Shown here piece by piece: positions 26,389 to 35,825 of a DNA stretch of 64,000 nt. Below the pieces are notes generated by a model that saw only the letters and a program-made list of their open reading frames with translations, was not told where the DNA came from and did not search any database. The stretch comes from Spirochaetales bacterium (lineage in GTDB: Bacteria; Spirochaetota; Spirochaetia; SZUA-6; JAFGRV01): positions 1-64,000 of the forward strand of contig JAFGHO010000083.1 of NCBI GenBank assembly GCA_016930085.1, written 5' to 3'. The position numbers and the translations under genes were made by a program. Within the stretch, counting starts at the first letter, position 1, and every line of letters begins with the position of its first letter.

Positions 26389-29300
26389 TTATCTCGCACC
26401 GTAATTTTTCAAAACATCGTGGGGAATATCCTGTCTTGAGCCCCTTGTTCCGAGAAGCCTTGGCGTGTATTGAATCGCTTTATCCCCGGAGAAGACAAGG
26501 TAGTAATAATCGCCGGGGAAAAGGGTATGAAAGATAAGGGGCCCCTCTTCAATAATCCCGAATTGCCGGTCATAGAGAATCCCGGAGAGCCCGTCGGCCT
26601 CCCCCCTTATCCCGATCCCGATGAGTCCTTCCTTTTCGACAGAAAAGACAAAAGCCTGATATTCACCCGCCCCGATAAAATAGCCTTTCTCGTCCCCGTT
26701 TTCGGTAATCCGATGCGGGACGAGAAAAGAATACCAGAGCATTCCCGCTTCCTTCCCGTCTCCGGCGGATTCGAGATACACGCCGTAGGTGCCGGGTTCG
26801 ACATTGCGGAAGAGGGTATTACCGGTTGCCGTTCGGGAAAGGTTGATCGAAAGCAGTTTTTTGCGGTCGAACAAAGCGAGAGTACCGGGCAGTTCGCTCC
26901 GGATATGAAGAAATCCCGGTGTTTTCACATTGACGGTAAAAAGTCCGGGGCCATCGCCGGTTATCATCCCGTTTTTCAGTGGTTCAGGCACGCGGTTCAA
27001 CGCGTTTTTTACCATGGGGGCGTATACTTCGGATGAGTCGGCCTGCCAGACAAAGACACAGCCCGGTTTGTGGTATATTTCACAGATACCATTGTAAAGC
27101 GGAAGTGTGATTAGCCCGCGCGCGTCCGAGAACATCTCTCCCTGATAGATGATACCGTTTTCCGCTTTCAGTACGGCCGATGCGATATTACCTGATACAC
27201 AAAGAAGCCCCTCCCGTTTTTTCGAAGTAACGGTCAGCCTGAGTGTTCCGTGATCCAAAAACAATTCCCTGAAGCGTGTCTTCTCATCGACGCACGTTAT
27301 GATGTCACGGCCGCCTTCGGCACGGCCGCCTTCGGCACGGCCGCCTTCGGCACGGCCGCCTTCGGCACGGCCGCCTTCGGCACGCGATGCTTCAATCCTG
27401 AAAAGCAGCGGTTTTCCCGTCGTATTGACGATTGAAAAGCTTCCGCCGTTCGCCGGAACGATGTGGCTTTGATTCGCCGATGTCGCGGCATAAAGCTGCC
27501 GCGGCCCGCCGTTTTCCCAGTGAAAGGCGATGAGCCCTTTTGATAAAAGAAGCCGGATGAGCTGCGGTTCTGCGGTCAGCGTGAACGTGTATCCGTTTCC
27601 GGGTCCCAGAGTAACCGTTTTTTCGCTGTAAAAAGGAAGTGTTTCCTTGTTTTGAAGCGCAAAGGATGTGGCGGAAATAGTGCAGGGGGGGAGGTCTTCT
27701 CTTGCAGGGCTGTCTTCCGCTATCCATAATCGACCGCGGAACTCTCCTTTGATTGGCAGCCCGAACATTGTTTTTTCATTGTCCATCCCCATTCCTTCCC
27801 ACCGGTAGGAAGCGGCCGCCCGTTCTCCTTCCCCGGCCACCGAAAGACCGATTTTTTTCCCAGGCAGCCATGCCTCGAGAAGAAGAATATCGTTTGCGTA
27901 GTAGGAGAGTGAAAAGGAGTGTTCCGTTCTGTTTAACGGAAATGAGACGGTCGAGGGCTTATTGATTATTACAGGCTCGATACCGATGGTACCGTGTTCG
28001 TCATTCGTATTGAAAATCCAGCCGGTATCTTCGATCATGTTATATGGGACCGGGGTCACCGGTTCTGCGGGGACCTCGTATCCGGGGGAAAAAAGGAGTC
28101 CTTTACGGACACCTGAAATCGTAAAACTCGTGTTCATGGTATTGACGAGTCGTAATGCCCTGTCGATGTCCGCCTCCTTCTTCCCGTCGAGCGTCAGGTG
28201 TTTGGTTTCGACCTGCTCAATGGCGATTGTCGCCTCGATATCTTTCTGCAGACGGTGGGAGAGGATGAGGTCGTAGCGACGGTCCGGTTTTAAGGGGATT
28301 GTCAACTCGTTCTGAAACGATGCACAGCGTCTGTCACCCTGATAAAGCGTTCCGGTAACGGTGAGTTCCGCGGTACAGAGGATGCGTGCGAGTCCCCCGC
28401 GAGCGCCGGAAAAAAACGGTATCCTCGTTATCGTGTTTTCACCCAGAACGAGATTTTCCGTTAATGGAAAATTTTTCCGTGATTGAAGCGGTGTTCGTTC
28501 CCGTATTCTGTCAAGAAAGACCGTGCTTGTATTGTCATAACCCTTGTCCTGTTTTTCAATATATAGCAGATAACTGCCCGCATCGTATTGTGAGAGCATC
28601 TCGAAATTCCAGTCATGTTCCATATCGTCGTTTCGATCGAGGAGAAGAGATCTGTCGCTGTTGTAGAGGGAGGCTTTCAGATCCGGCTTTCCGTAACTCC
28701 ACATGCGAAGGATTCCCTTTTCATCGTTCCTCACCTCGATTGTTGCAGGATATCGGGTGATCTGTTTGCTGAGTCCCGGAGCAAGCTGGTCCGTCCTGAC
28801 GGTAATGGTATACGGGTATGCGTTGTTTTCTTCATTACTCGAAAGTTCGATCCGGTACTCACCCCCGTCACATTCGAATGTATTTCGTTCGGCGCCGGGA
28901 AAAGCGATTTGTGTTTCGGTTTTCAGATGGATCATGCTTCCCTTCATCCCGGCCGAAAGATCGATCGTGATCGTCATTGCGGCGGGAAGCGAAAGGGAAT
29001 AGACATCGGGCGGTCTGCCCGGCCTTTCGTTCCATATCCCTTTTTTCACGCCGTTCAGTACGATTTCCCGTTCGTTTTCTCCAACCGGATCCGTTTTCCT
29101 CATTGAGGTAATCCTTCGGGTACGGTAATCAAGCGGGAGGGAATAATAGGTATACTCACCGGGTGTGCAATACCCCCTGTATGCTCCGTTTCCGTCAAGA
29201 ACCAGGGGCCATCCCCCTTCCTCCTCGAAGCGGTATGGAAAATCGGACTGGAATCCGATCGTTTCGATAAGGTAATTTCCCGCTTCTCCCACCGAAACCC

Positions 29301-31566
29301 CGAACCGTATCGCCCGGTCTCCCTCCAGGGTATACCTGCAGATTGATTCGTCACGGATCGTAGCGCCTTCCGTTATGCCGGTCTTATTGCAGTGAATGCC
29401 GCATCTGCCCGCCGATTGTCCGAGGGTTTCGACCTGCACGAGATACGTGCCTTGTTTCAGGTATGTTTGAAAGAGCGCGTTTCTTCCCACGCCGTTTTGT
29501 GAAACACTGAAGACATCGGTTTTGACCGGTGTTCGCATCGTTATTTTGGTCGCGAGTCTGCCCGAGGTTTCGATACGGTAGAGGGCGGGCTGCGAAACGA
29601 GCAGAAGGTACGGCTTAAGCTCACGGCGCGAAAAATCGGTATAGACCGGTTGTTCTGTGGTGAGTACCTGATAGACCGTTTCGGGGTCTTTGACGGAAAG
29701 GGGCCGTTTCGGGGCTTTTAATGGAATAGGCCGGGTGTTGAGTGAAAAATAATCCCCGTAATCAAGAGTGTTCGTGAGCGTCAGACTATGCAGGCCTCCT
29801 TCGAGTCTGAAAGCGTTTCCCGCCTTTCTGTTATCGATCGACAGCGTAAAGGAGATTCCTTCCACTTCGAGCAGGGATTCGGCATCGACTGAGATAGAAA
29901 GGGTAACGGATTCGCCGCGATTCAGGTAAAGGGGCAGGGGATCGTCGAGCGAGAGGGGAAGTTCTCGCTTTATCAGTGCCGTGCTTACCCCCGGTATCTC
30001 ATTACATTGAATCGTGTGGTTTCTTTCGTTTCCGCTTACCGAAAGGCGCGGCCAGATGAATTGGTTGGCGGGTTCCTGTGGAATAGTCCCGCCGATCGCC
30101 TTTACCTTCCCCTCATCGTCACGGTGATAAACGGCAAAGTGAAGGATTCCCGCTTCGACAGGCCTGATTTCGAATACATAGTACCCGTTCGTCAATTCGA
30201 CCTGATTGCCTGCTTTCGTGAATGGCGCGTGGTATCGTGATTCCGAATCATTGCTGAGATAAAAACGATATTCCGCCTTCGCCCCCGTACCGAACTCCTT
30301 TATCCGGTAGGTGCCTTTTGTTTGGACCGCGAGAAAAGCGTATGCATGTTCTAAAAGATTGATCTGTCTGTATAACTGTCTGCCTTTCGCGATCCGGATT
30401 ACCTCATCATGAACGATGTTGATTTCATTCAGATCCCCGTATTCGGAATAAAAAGCGGTTAGATCGAGGCGTTGTTTTCCTTCGATCGATCGCATACCGG
30501 AAATAAACCAGCTTTTTCCCGCTTCTTCCCGTGAAAATGACACCGAGTTTTTATTGTTGAAAAAAAGCAGCCTGACGCGATGCCCGGGCTTTGCGGTGAT
30601 TGAAACGATGTGGTCGTCTCGCTGGGAATACCGCGACAGGGAACACCATGGATGCTTCGATTCTTTATGGATGGAACCGGTGCTCGAATCGACACGTAAT
30701 GTAAGCGGCTCCCGATCTTCCTGTATCGCCTGGAAAAATGAGGCACTTCCTGAGGCGAGATAGTGATCCGTCCCAAAGGGGGATACCTCCAGTTCCAAGA
30801 AGTTTTCACCGCCCAGATGGCGGAGACCGCGCCTGAGATAAAAAGGAGACGTTTTCTCATCATCCGGCCATTCTGCTTTTACTCCGCCCACACACAGGAG
30901 AAGGTATGTCCCGGCCGGAAGCCGTGCCGTGATATTGTAATGGTGTAACGGTTTCCCGGATCGCGGATCGATACGGTGTTCCGATATATGCAATGATTCT
31001 TTCCAGTAGCCGTCACGCCAAAGGGAAACGGATGAAAGCGAGCGGCCGGCTGCATCGATCACGAGCTGTTCATCCTCAACGGTTTCCACCCAGAAGGAAT
31101 AGATTTCCAGATCGTCGAGTTCACCCTCGAAAGAATCGAGATCCTCGATGCGGGGAAAAGACCGGTTTGCGGGTATGATGTTTTTTTCCGTATATTCGAT
31201 GACGTCGACGGAAAGGTCCCCTGTTGTTTCCGGTTGTTTTTTCATCCTGATTTTATATTCACCCTTATCGAGGAGGATATCGAGTCTTCCTTCTTTCCCT
31301 TCCTGCTTTGTTTGTGATTGAAGGGTACCGGACATCCTGTCACAGACGGCGAATGACGCCGGGGGGATACCGTTCACCCTGATGCTGTACCACCCGCGTT
31401 TACCGACGGACAGTATCGTCTCTGTTTTCTCACCGGATGTGAAAGCGGTTTTTGAAAGATGAACATCATTCCCGCATAAAAGCGGCGGGCTGATACAGAT
31501 AAACAATGCAAATAAAAGCGTTTTAAGCGAATAACGAATCACGTTTCGATGAGCGTGGGAGGGCAT
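26389..31566 (-). CDS. giant exported multi-beta-sandwich protein (PPC-like repeats)
   Basis: Function unknown. The 1725-aa protein has a signal peptide (SLKTLLFALFICISPPLLC, possibly a relaxed lipobox). The rest is many repeats of the pattern 'sensor strand, G-Y-x-I/V, then L-x-x-G-x-Y-x-L-x-V', for example ARLPAGTYLLLCVGG, TYLKQGTYLVQVETLG, RNVEPGTYGVYLESAG and LFPGDYYYLVFSG. These resemble prepeptidase-C-terminal jelly-roll domains. A five-copy RAEGG repeat lies near residue 1395. ATG 31566 has GAGGTG upstream; longer frames start before the promoter. It is 11 bp ahead of the A2M gene, so the two are co-transcribed and probably act together in the periplasm or on the outer membrane. Confidence 0.75.
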   Translation of the reverse strand: MPSHAHRNVIRYSLKTLLFALFICISPPLLCGNDVHLSKTAFTSGEKTETILSVGKRGWYSIRVNGIPPASFAVCDRMSGTLQSQTKQEGKEGRLDILLDKGEYKIRMKKQPETTGDLSVDVIEYTEKNIIPANRSFPRIEDLDSFEGELDDLEIYSFWVETVEDEQLVIDAAGRSLSSVSLWRDGYWKESLHISEHRIDPRSGKPLHHYNITARLPAGTYLLLCVGGVKAEWPDDEKTSPFYLRRGLRHLGGENFLELEVSPFGTDHYLASGSASFFQAIQEDREPLTLRVDSSTGSIHKESKHPWCSLSRYSQRDDHIVSITAKPGHRVRLLFFNNKNSVSFSREEAGKSWFISGMRSIEGKQRLDLTAFYSEYGDLNEINIVHDEVIRIAKGRQLYRQINLLEHAYAFLAVQTKGTYRIKEFGTGAKAEYRFYLSNDSESRYHAPFTKAGNQVELTNGYYVFEIRPVEAGILHFAVYHRDDEGKVKAIGGTIPQEPANQFIWPRLSVSGNERNHTIQCNEIPGVSTALIKRELPLSLDDPLPLYLNRGESVTLSISVDAESLLEVEGISFTLSIDNRKAGNAFRLEGGLHSLTLTNTLDYGDYFSLNTRPIPLKAPKRPLSVKDPETVYQVLTTEQPVYTDFSRRELKPYLLLVSQPALYRIETSGRLATKITMRTPVKTDVFSVSQNGVGRNALFQTYLKQGTYLVQVETLGQSAGRCGIHCNKTGITEGATIRDESICRYTLEGDRAIRFGVSVGEAGNYLIETIGFQSDFPYRFEEEGGWPLVLDGNGAYRGYCTPGEYTYYSLPLDYRTRRITSMRKTDPVGENEREIVLNGVKKGIWNERPGRPPDVYSLSLPAAMTITIDLSAGMKGSMIHLKTETQIAFPGAERNTFECDGGEYRIELSSNEENNAYPYTITVRTDQLAPGLSKQITRYPATIEVRNDEKGILRMWSYGKPDLKASLYNSDRSLLLDRNDDMEHDWNFEMLSQYDAGSYLLYIEKQDKGYDNTSTVFLDRIRERTPLQSRKNFPLTENLVLGENTITRIPFFSGARGGLARILCTAELTVTGTLYQGDRRCASFQNELTIPLKPDRRYDLILSHRLQKDIEATIAIEQVETKHLTLDGKKEADIDRALRLVNTMNTSFTISGVRKGLLFSPGYEVPAEPVTPVPYNMIEDTGWIFNTNDEHGTIGIEPVIINKPSTVSFPLNRTEHSFSLSYYANDILLLEAWLPGKKIGLSVAGEGERAAASYRWEGMGMDNEKTMFGLPIKGEFRGRLWIAEDSPAREDLPPCTISATSFALQNKETLPFYSEKTVTLGPGNGYTFTLTAEPQLIRLLLSKGLIAFHWENGGPRQLYAATSANQSHIVPANGGSFSIVNTTGKPLLFRIEASRAEGGRAEGGRAEGGRAEGGRAEGGRDIITCVDEKTRFRELFLDHGTLRLTVTSKKREGLLCVSGNIASAVLKAENGIIYQGEMFSDARGLITLPLYNGICEIYHKPGCVFVWQADSSEVYAPMVKNALNRVPEPLKNGMITGDGPGLFTVNVKTPGFLHIRSELPGTLALFDRKKLLSINLSRTATGNTLFRNVEPGTYGVYLESAGDGKEAGMLWYSFLVPHRITENGDEKGYFIGAGEYQAFVFSVEKEGLIGIGIRGEADGLSGILYDRQFGIIEEGPLIFHTLFPGDYYYLVFSGDKAIQYTPRLLGTRGSRQDIPHDVLKNYGAR
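27309..27383 (-). repeat. 15-bp tandem repeat, five perfect copies, encoding RAEGG
   Basis: GGCCGCCTTCGGCAC occurs five times without a mismatch. On the coding strand it gives (RAEGG)5. The perfect identity suggests recent or ongoing copy-number change, always in frame. Confidence 0.96.
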
Positions 31567-31650
31567 CGTCACCTCATGTAATATTGAAGATACCGTTTTA
31601 ATGCCGATATGACGTTTTTCTGAACACTTTTTTTTATACAACATGGATAA

Positions 31651-31679
31651 AGCATATAGTGAACGGGGCGAAATGTCAA
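31651..31679 (-). promoter_or_regulatory. predicted promoter of the A2M-PbpC operon
   Basis: Read on the minus strand, TTGACA (31679-31674) and TATGCT (31656-31651) are 17 bp apart. Transcription would begin near 31644, leaving a leader of about 78 bases before the ATG at 31566. No competing strong promoter is seen inside the next three genes, whose gaps are only 11-15 bp. Confidence 0.55.
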
Positions 31680-31719
31680 TTTCGGTAACGGCCGGCGATG
31701 GCGGGTATATAGGGATAAG

Positions 31720-32949
31720 ATGAGGATAATTAATTGCGGCAGGTACTTGCCGTATCATATGATTTTTGTTTACCATATACCGATGTCGGGAAGAAAATCC
31801 AATGTCGAAAGATGCCTGAGGGCGGTCGCGGATGCAGTGATATCCGCCTCTACCTTTCGCTTTATCGATCCTGAAAGCGGTGTGCAGTATGACTCGCCGT
31901 CGTCCGCCCCCCGCGATGCCGCGCTGGCCCTCCAAAGCCCGTATAATGATTGGCGGTACTGGAACGGGGTGCTCAATATCGGCATGAGGAAAGCAGGGGA
32001 GGCGGTAAAGGACGCCACCTATCGGTCGTTTCCGGACAAGAATATCGCGTTCTGCTTCGATCATGCCGGGTATTTCAGAAAAAAATACAAAGGTGATAAA
32101 AAATGGGTATACCCTTTTGCTCAGCATTATATTATCGAGGAACTGGATGATTGCGGTGCGATGGGGGCAAGCCTTATCGAGATATATCGATATGACAAAC
32201 AGAAACGCTACAGGAAGTATATCGAACGCGCGGCGGATCATATCATGAACAAACAGCACCGCCTCAAGGACGGTACATTCGTCAGGCATTTTCCCTGTTA
32301 CGGCACGATCTGGGCAGATGATTGTTATATGAGTGTCTCTTTTTTATCCCGCATGGGTGAACTGGAGGGGTTGGCGCGGTTTTTTGATGAAGCGGTCATC
32401 CAGGTACTCAACTTTCATTCCCACCTTTTCGACGGCGGGAAGGGCATCTGCCGCCATTGCTGGTTCTCTCATACGGGGAAGCCGGGTGTTGCGTTCTGGG
32501 GACGCGCAAACGGATGGATACTCCTCGCACAGGTTGACCTCCTCGACAGGCTGCCCGAAGAACATCCCGATCGCCCCCGGTTGATTTCGATATTCCGGAA
32601 GGAAATAGAGGGTATCGTGCGATATCAGGATACCGGGGGCTTCTGGCACCAACTCCTCGACAGGGAAGACTCCTTTCCGGAAACATCATGCTCCGCGATG
32701 CTCACCTACGCGATCGCCCGCGCGATCAACGTTGGGTACGTCGATGAATCTTTCAAAACAAACGCACGGAACGGCTGGAAAGGCCTTGAATCGGTCATCG
32801 GGCCGGACGGAACGGTTTTTGGGACAAGTACCGGAACGTGCATCGGAGGCGACCTGCATTATTATTACAAACGCCCCCGGCCGGTCAATGATATTCATGG
32901 AATCGGTCCCGTCATTCTCGCCGCCTCTGAAATACTGGCAATGTCATGA
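31720..32949 (+). CDS. GH105/GH88-type unsaturated glucuronyl (rhamnogalacturonyl) hydrolase
   Basis: Likely cleaves the unsaturated sugar from the end of oligosaccharides made by polysaccharide lyases. The 409-aa product has the family's alpha/alpha-barrel motifs: TIWADDCYMSVSFLSRMGEL with the catalytic Asp region, KPGVAFWGRANGWILLAQVD, GGFWHQLLDREDSFPETSCS and GTSTGTCIGGDLHYYYKRP. No signal peptide, so it probably acts on imported oligosaccharides. No lyase, transporter or sugar regulator is adjacent. ATG 31720 has AGGGATAAG upstream; ATG 31783 is a weaker alternative. Divergent from the A2M operon. Confidence 0.85.
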   Translation: MRIINCGRYLPYHMIFVYHIPMSGRKSNVERCLRAVADAVISASTFRFIDPESGVQYDSPSSAPRDAALALQSPYNDWRYWNGVLNIGMRKAGEAVKDATYRSFPDKNIAFCFDHAGYFRKKYKGDKKWVYPFAQHYIIEELDDCGAMGASLIEIYRYDKQKRYRKYIERAADHIMNKQHRLKDGTFVRHFPCYGTIWADDCYMSVSFLSRMGELEGLARFFDEAVIQVLNFHSHLFDGGKGICRHCWFSHTGKPGVAFWGRANGWILLAQVDLLDRLPEEHPDRPRLISIFRKEIEGIVRYQDTGGFWHQLLDREDSFPETSCSAMLTYAIARAINVGYVDESFKTNARNGWKGLESVIGPDGTVFGTSTGTCIGGDLHYYYKRPRPVNDIHGIGPVILAASEILAMS

Positions 32950-32955
32950 AAACTG

Positions 32956-32984
32956 TTGCAATCATCGTAAAAATATTCTATCCT
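32956..32984 (+). promoter_or_regulatory. predicted promoter for the CNNM pair
   Basis: TTGCAA (32956-32961) and TATCCT (32979-32984) are 17 bp apart. Transcription near 32991 supports ATG 33026 as the start of the following gene, rather than GTG 32996. Confidence 0.45.
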
Positions 32985-33025
32985 GAATAATTCATGTGCT
33001 TGATTATTTTTGTGTAGAAACCGGT

Positions 33026-34321
33026 ATGGAAGAGGGTAATATAATCGATTTTCTGGTTTCTTTGATACTCCTCGTCCTTTTTATGATCCTTTCATCTTTT
33101 TTTTCCGGAACAGAGACGGCTTTTTTTTCATTGAACAGCCTGGAACGGGAAAAATTGAGGGGGATAAAAGGAAAATGGAATAAATCCGTCATCGAACTCT
33201 TTTTTTCTTCTCCCGACCGGATACTCGTCACCATTCTTACCGGAAACATGATCGTCAATATTTTCGCAACTGATATATTCGCGCTGTCCTTTTCGGAGAT
33301 GATTGTCGAACGTATCCCGTTTATGGATTCGGAGTTGTTTTCCGTTGTGGTGATGACACTCATTATTCTTCTTTTCGGGGAAATGACACCCAAAAACCTG
33401 GCGATCCGGCATCCACTCGCCTTTGCGCAATCTTCCCTTATTCCGTTGTCGTTTTTTACGAAACTTTTTTTACCACTCACCTGTATATTCAATTTCATGC
33501 GATCAAAGATCCTGATGAGTCTGCCGGCAAAAAACTCGCAAGACGATACAAAAAAAAAGGCCCTTATCGGATTTGCCATGAAAGTCGGATTTCAGGGCGG
33601 GCTTATCACAAAATACGAACTCGATATACTTGAATCGTATCTCGATTTTATCGATAAGACCGCGGCCGATGTCATGATTCCCAGGACGGAGATCCGGGGA
33701 ATCGATATCTCAACTGAGATCGGGCATATATTCTCACTTATTTCCGAGGGCAAGGCGAAACTGGATGGTTCGTTTTTATATGTTTATCAAAATGATTTCG
33801 ATCACCCTGTCGGATATATAGAAATAAAGGATTTGCTGCCGTTAAAATATAATGTCTATCCCGATGAAGGCGGCGCTGTCCTGAAATCGATTGTAAGGCC
33901 GTACTACTCGGTTCCGGGGTCGAAAAATCTCGGAGAATTGACCCGTGAACTGAGGCATTCGAACAGTGCAGTCGCCCTTGTGATCGATGAGTTCGGCGGT
34001 ACCTCGGGTATCGTCACATTCAAGACGATCGTCCAGGATCTGCTGGATTATTTCTATTCATCGGAAAAGGATTCGATTCTCCGTATCGGGGACGACCTGT
34101 TTTCCATACCCGGATCGATTGAAATAGAGACCCTCGAGAATTTTTTCGGGGTCTCTTTCCCTTCGGAAAGCAGAACGATATCGGGAATGATTATTGAAAA
34201 ACTGGGAGAAATTCCGGAACAGGGAGTTTCCCTCGATGTGTCGGGAATACGCTTTACCGTCAGAAAGGCGGGGAAGAACAGAATCGTCCGCCTCGAGGCC
34301 GGAAAAGGAAAGGAAGCATGA
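33026..34321 (+). CDS. CNNM/CorC (HlyC) family membrane protein
   Basis: A 431-aa protein with a CNNM (DUF21) membrane domain of about three to four helices (FLVSLILLVLFMILSSFFSG start, SGTETAFFSLN, LTGNMIVNIFATDIF, LFGEMTPKNLA), a CBS pair in the middle (MIPRTEIRGIDI ... VALVIDEFGGTSGIVT) and a C-terminal CorC/HlyC domain. Family members export Mg2+ or Co2+, or affect divalent-metal tolerance. ATG 33026 is chosen from the predicted transcription start. It overlaps the next CNNM gene by 4 bp. Confidence 0.88.
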   Translation: MEEGNIIDFLVSLILLVLFMILSSFFSGTETAFFSLNSLEREKLRGIKGKWNKSVIELFFSSPDRILVTILTGNMIVNIFATDIFALSFSEMIVERIPFMDSELFSVVVMTLIILLFGEMTPKNLAIRHPLAFAQSSLIPLSFFTKLFLPLTCIFNFMRSKILMSLPAKNSQDDTKKKALIGFAMKVGFQGGLITKYELDILESYLDFIDKTAADVMIPRTEIRGIDISTEIGHIFSLISEGKAKLDGSFLYVYQNDFDHPVGYIEIKDLLPLKYNVYPDEGGAVLKSIVRPYYSVPGSKNLGELTRELRHSNSAVALVIDEFGGTSGIVTFKTIVQDLLDYFYSSEKDSILRIGDDLFSIPGSIEIETLENFFGVSFPSESRTISGMIIEKLGEIPEQGVSLDVSGIRFTVRKAGKNRIVRLEAGKGKEA

Positions 34322-35550
34322 TAATCACCGGTATCGTCATTTGTATCGTGATGGCGGGATTTTTCGCGGGCCTTGAAACAGGCCTGCTCGCCGCGGATCA
34401 GCTTTCCCTGTTTATAAAAAAAGAGAAAAAGCTTCTCTACGCCCGGGCGGCCCATTATCTTCTCATAAAACCCGAACGGCTTCTTTCGACGACACTGATC
34501 GGGACGAATATCGCGGTGGTGAGTGCGACGGTTCTGTTGAAGAGTCTTTTTTTACGAATGGGTTATCCCCTCTGGTTATCCTGGCCGGGCAGCCTCCTTT
34601 TGAGTATCGTCCTGCTTGTCTTTTCCGAAATTATTCCCAAATCGTTTTTCAGGCAGCACGCAGACGGTCTGAGTGTTCGCATTGCACCGCTTCTCACTGT
34701 TTTCTATATCCTTTTCATTCCCCTTTCCTTTTTCCTTAACAGGATCGTCGCGTTCATGCTTTTTGTTTTCCGTCAACGATCCGTGAAGCGGTTGCCGCGT
34801 TCCCGGGAAGATCTTCGATTACTGATGAAACTCATTTGCAGGGAATCGGGTATGCAGATAACGGGTCAAAAAATAATAGATGATATTTTTGATTTCAAAG
34901 AAACAATGGCCCGTGAAGTAATGGTGCCTTTTCATGAAGTACCGGTATGCAGCAGGGGCTCGTCGATCAGGGAAATCATCATGTTTTATACTGAAAGAAA
35001 ATCCCGTTTTATCCCCGTGTTTCTCGAACGCGCCGATAATGTCGTCGGAATCATCGACATGGATACGGCATTGACCGTTCAGGCGACGTCGATCAATGAT
35101 ATAATGAAGAAGGCGATTTATTACCCGGAAACAAAAAAGATTCCGGATCTCCTTAAAGCCATGATCGAAAAGAATGAAGAAGTGGTTTTTCTCGTCGATG
35201 AATACGGCGGTATTTCCGGTATGATCTCAAAAAACGATATCGCTGCCGAGATCGTCGGTTATATACCGGAAGAACACAGAAGCCAGGCAATCGATATCTC
35301 CATTATTTCCAGGAATGTCGTTCATGTCTCCGGTACGACCGACCTCGAGGATCTTTTCAGGGAGACGGGAATACGCATCGAAAAAGGTAATTATGATACG
35401 GTCGGCGGATATATCTGTTTCAAAACCGGTGAAATACCCAGGGCCGGAACGGCCTTTACCGATAAAGGGCTGGGCTTTTCCATTCTGGAAAGCGATGAAC
35501 GGCGTATAAAGCGTATCGAGATCAGGAGGATTAAAAAAGAAGAACTCTGA
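34318..35550 (+). CDS. CNNM/CorC (HlyC) family membrane protein, second copy
   Basis: A 410-aa paralogue with the same order: CNNM helices (GIVICIVMAGFFAGLETGLL, STTLIGTNIAVVSATV, LVFSEIIPKSFF), a CBS pair (VMVPFHEVPV, FLVDEYGGISGMIS) and a CorC/HlyC tail (GNYDTVGGYICFKTGEIP). Translationally coupled to the first (ATGA overlap). The two are quite divergent and could form a heteromer or have different metals. Confidence 0.88.
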   Translation: MIITGIVICIVMAGFFAGLETGLLAADQLSLFIKKEKKLLYARAAHYLLIKPERLLSTTLIGTNIAVVSATVLLKSLFLRMGYPLWLSWPGSLLLSIVLLVFSEIIPKSFFRQHADGLSVRIAPLLTVFYILFIPLSFFLNRIVAFMLFVFRQRSVKRLPRSREDLRLLMKLICRESGMQITGQKIIDDIFDFKETMAREVMVPFHEVPVCSRGSSIREIIMFYTERKSRFIPVFLERADNVVGIIDMDTALTVQATSINDIMKKAIYYPETKKIPDLLKAMIEKNEEVVFLVDEYGGISGMISKNDIAAEIVGYIPEEHRSQAIDISIISRNVVHVSGTTDLEDLFRETGIRIEKGNYDTVGGYICFKTGEIPRAGTAFTDKGLGFSILESDERRIKRIEIRRIKKEEL

Positions 35551-35825
35551 TCAATCGCGCACGGGGGTGCTGCCGGATGAGAAAGACGGCAATAAACGGA
35601 AATAGATGTAACTATTATAAAAGAACGTCATTATTATTAATAGGGAAATACGCATTTAACTTTCAGAAAGGCCGTCCGGTTATTTTTGTTTTTTTGTATC
35701 GGCATAATGATAAAATGTGAAAAATTGTATATATTTTCTTAATGATGATACTGCGTGATAATCATGAGGAGCCGTAAATTTGAGATGACGTTCCGGCGTT
35801 CCCGATTGACGTCACGGCAAAGCAG
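35551..35825 (+). other. intergenic region before the tamB-bamA-skp operon
   Basis: No gene is visible. The region is AT-rich, with several -10-like stretches (for example TAAAAT at about 35712), but none has a well-spaced -35 box. It probably carries the promoter of the outer-membrane assembly operon. Confidence 0.4.

Noticed and set aside
27309-27383. Regular short repeats considered as CRISPR.
   Set aside because: Units are contiguous with no spacers and keep a coding frame.
31567-32289. Longer N-terminus for the giant exported protein.
   Set aside because: It would read through the promoter and the GH105 gene, and place the signal peptide inside the protein.
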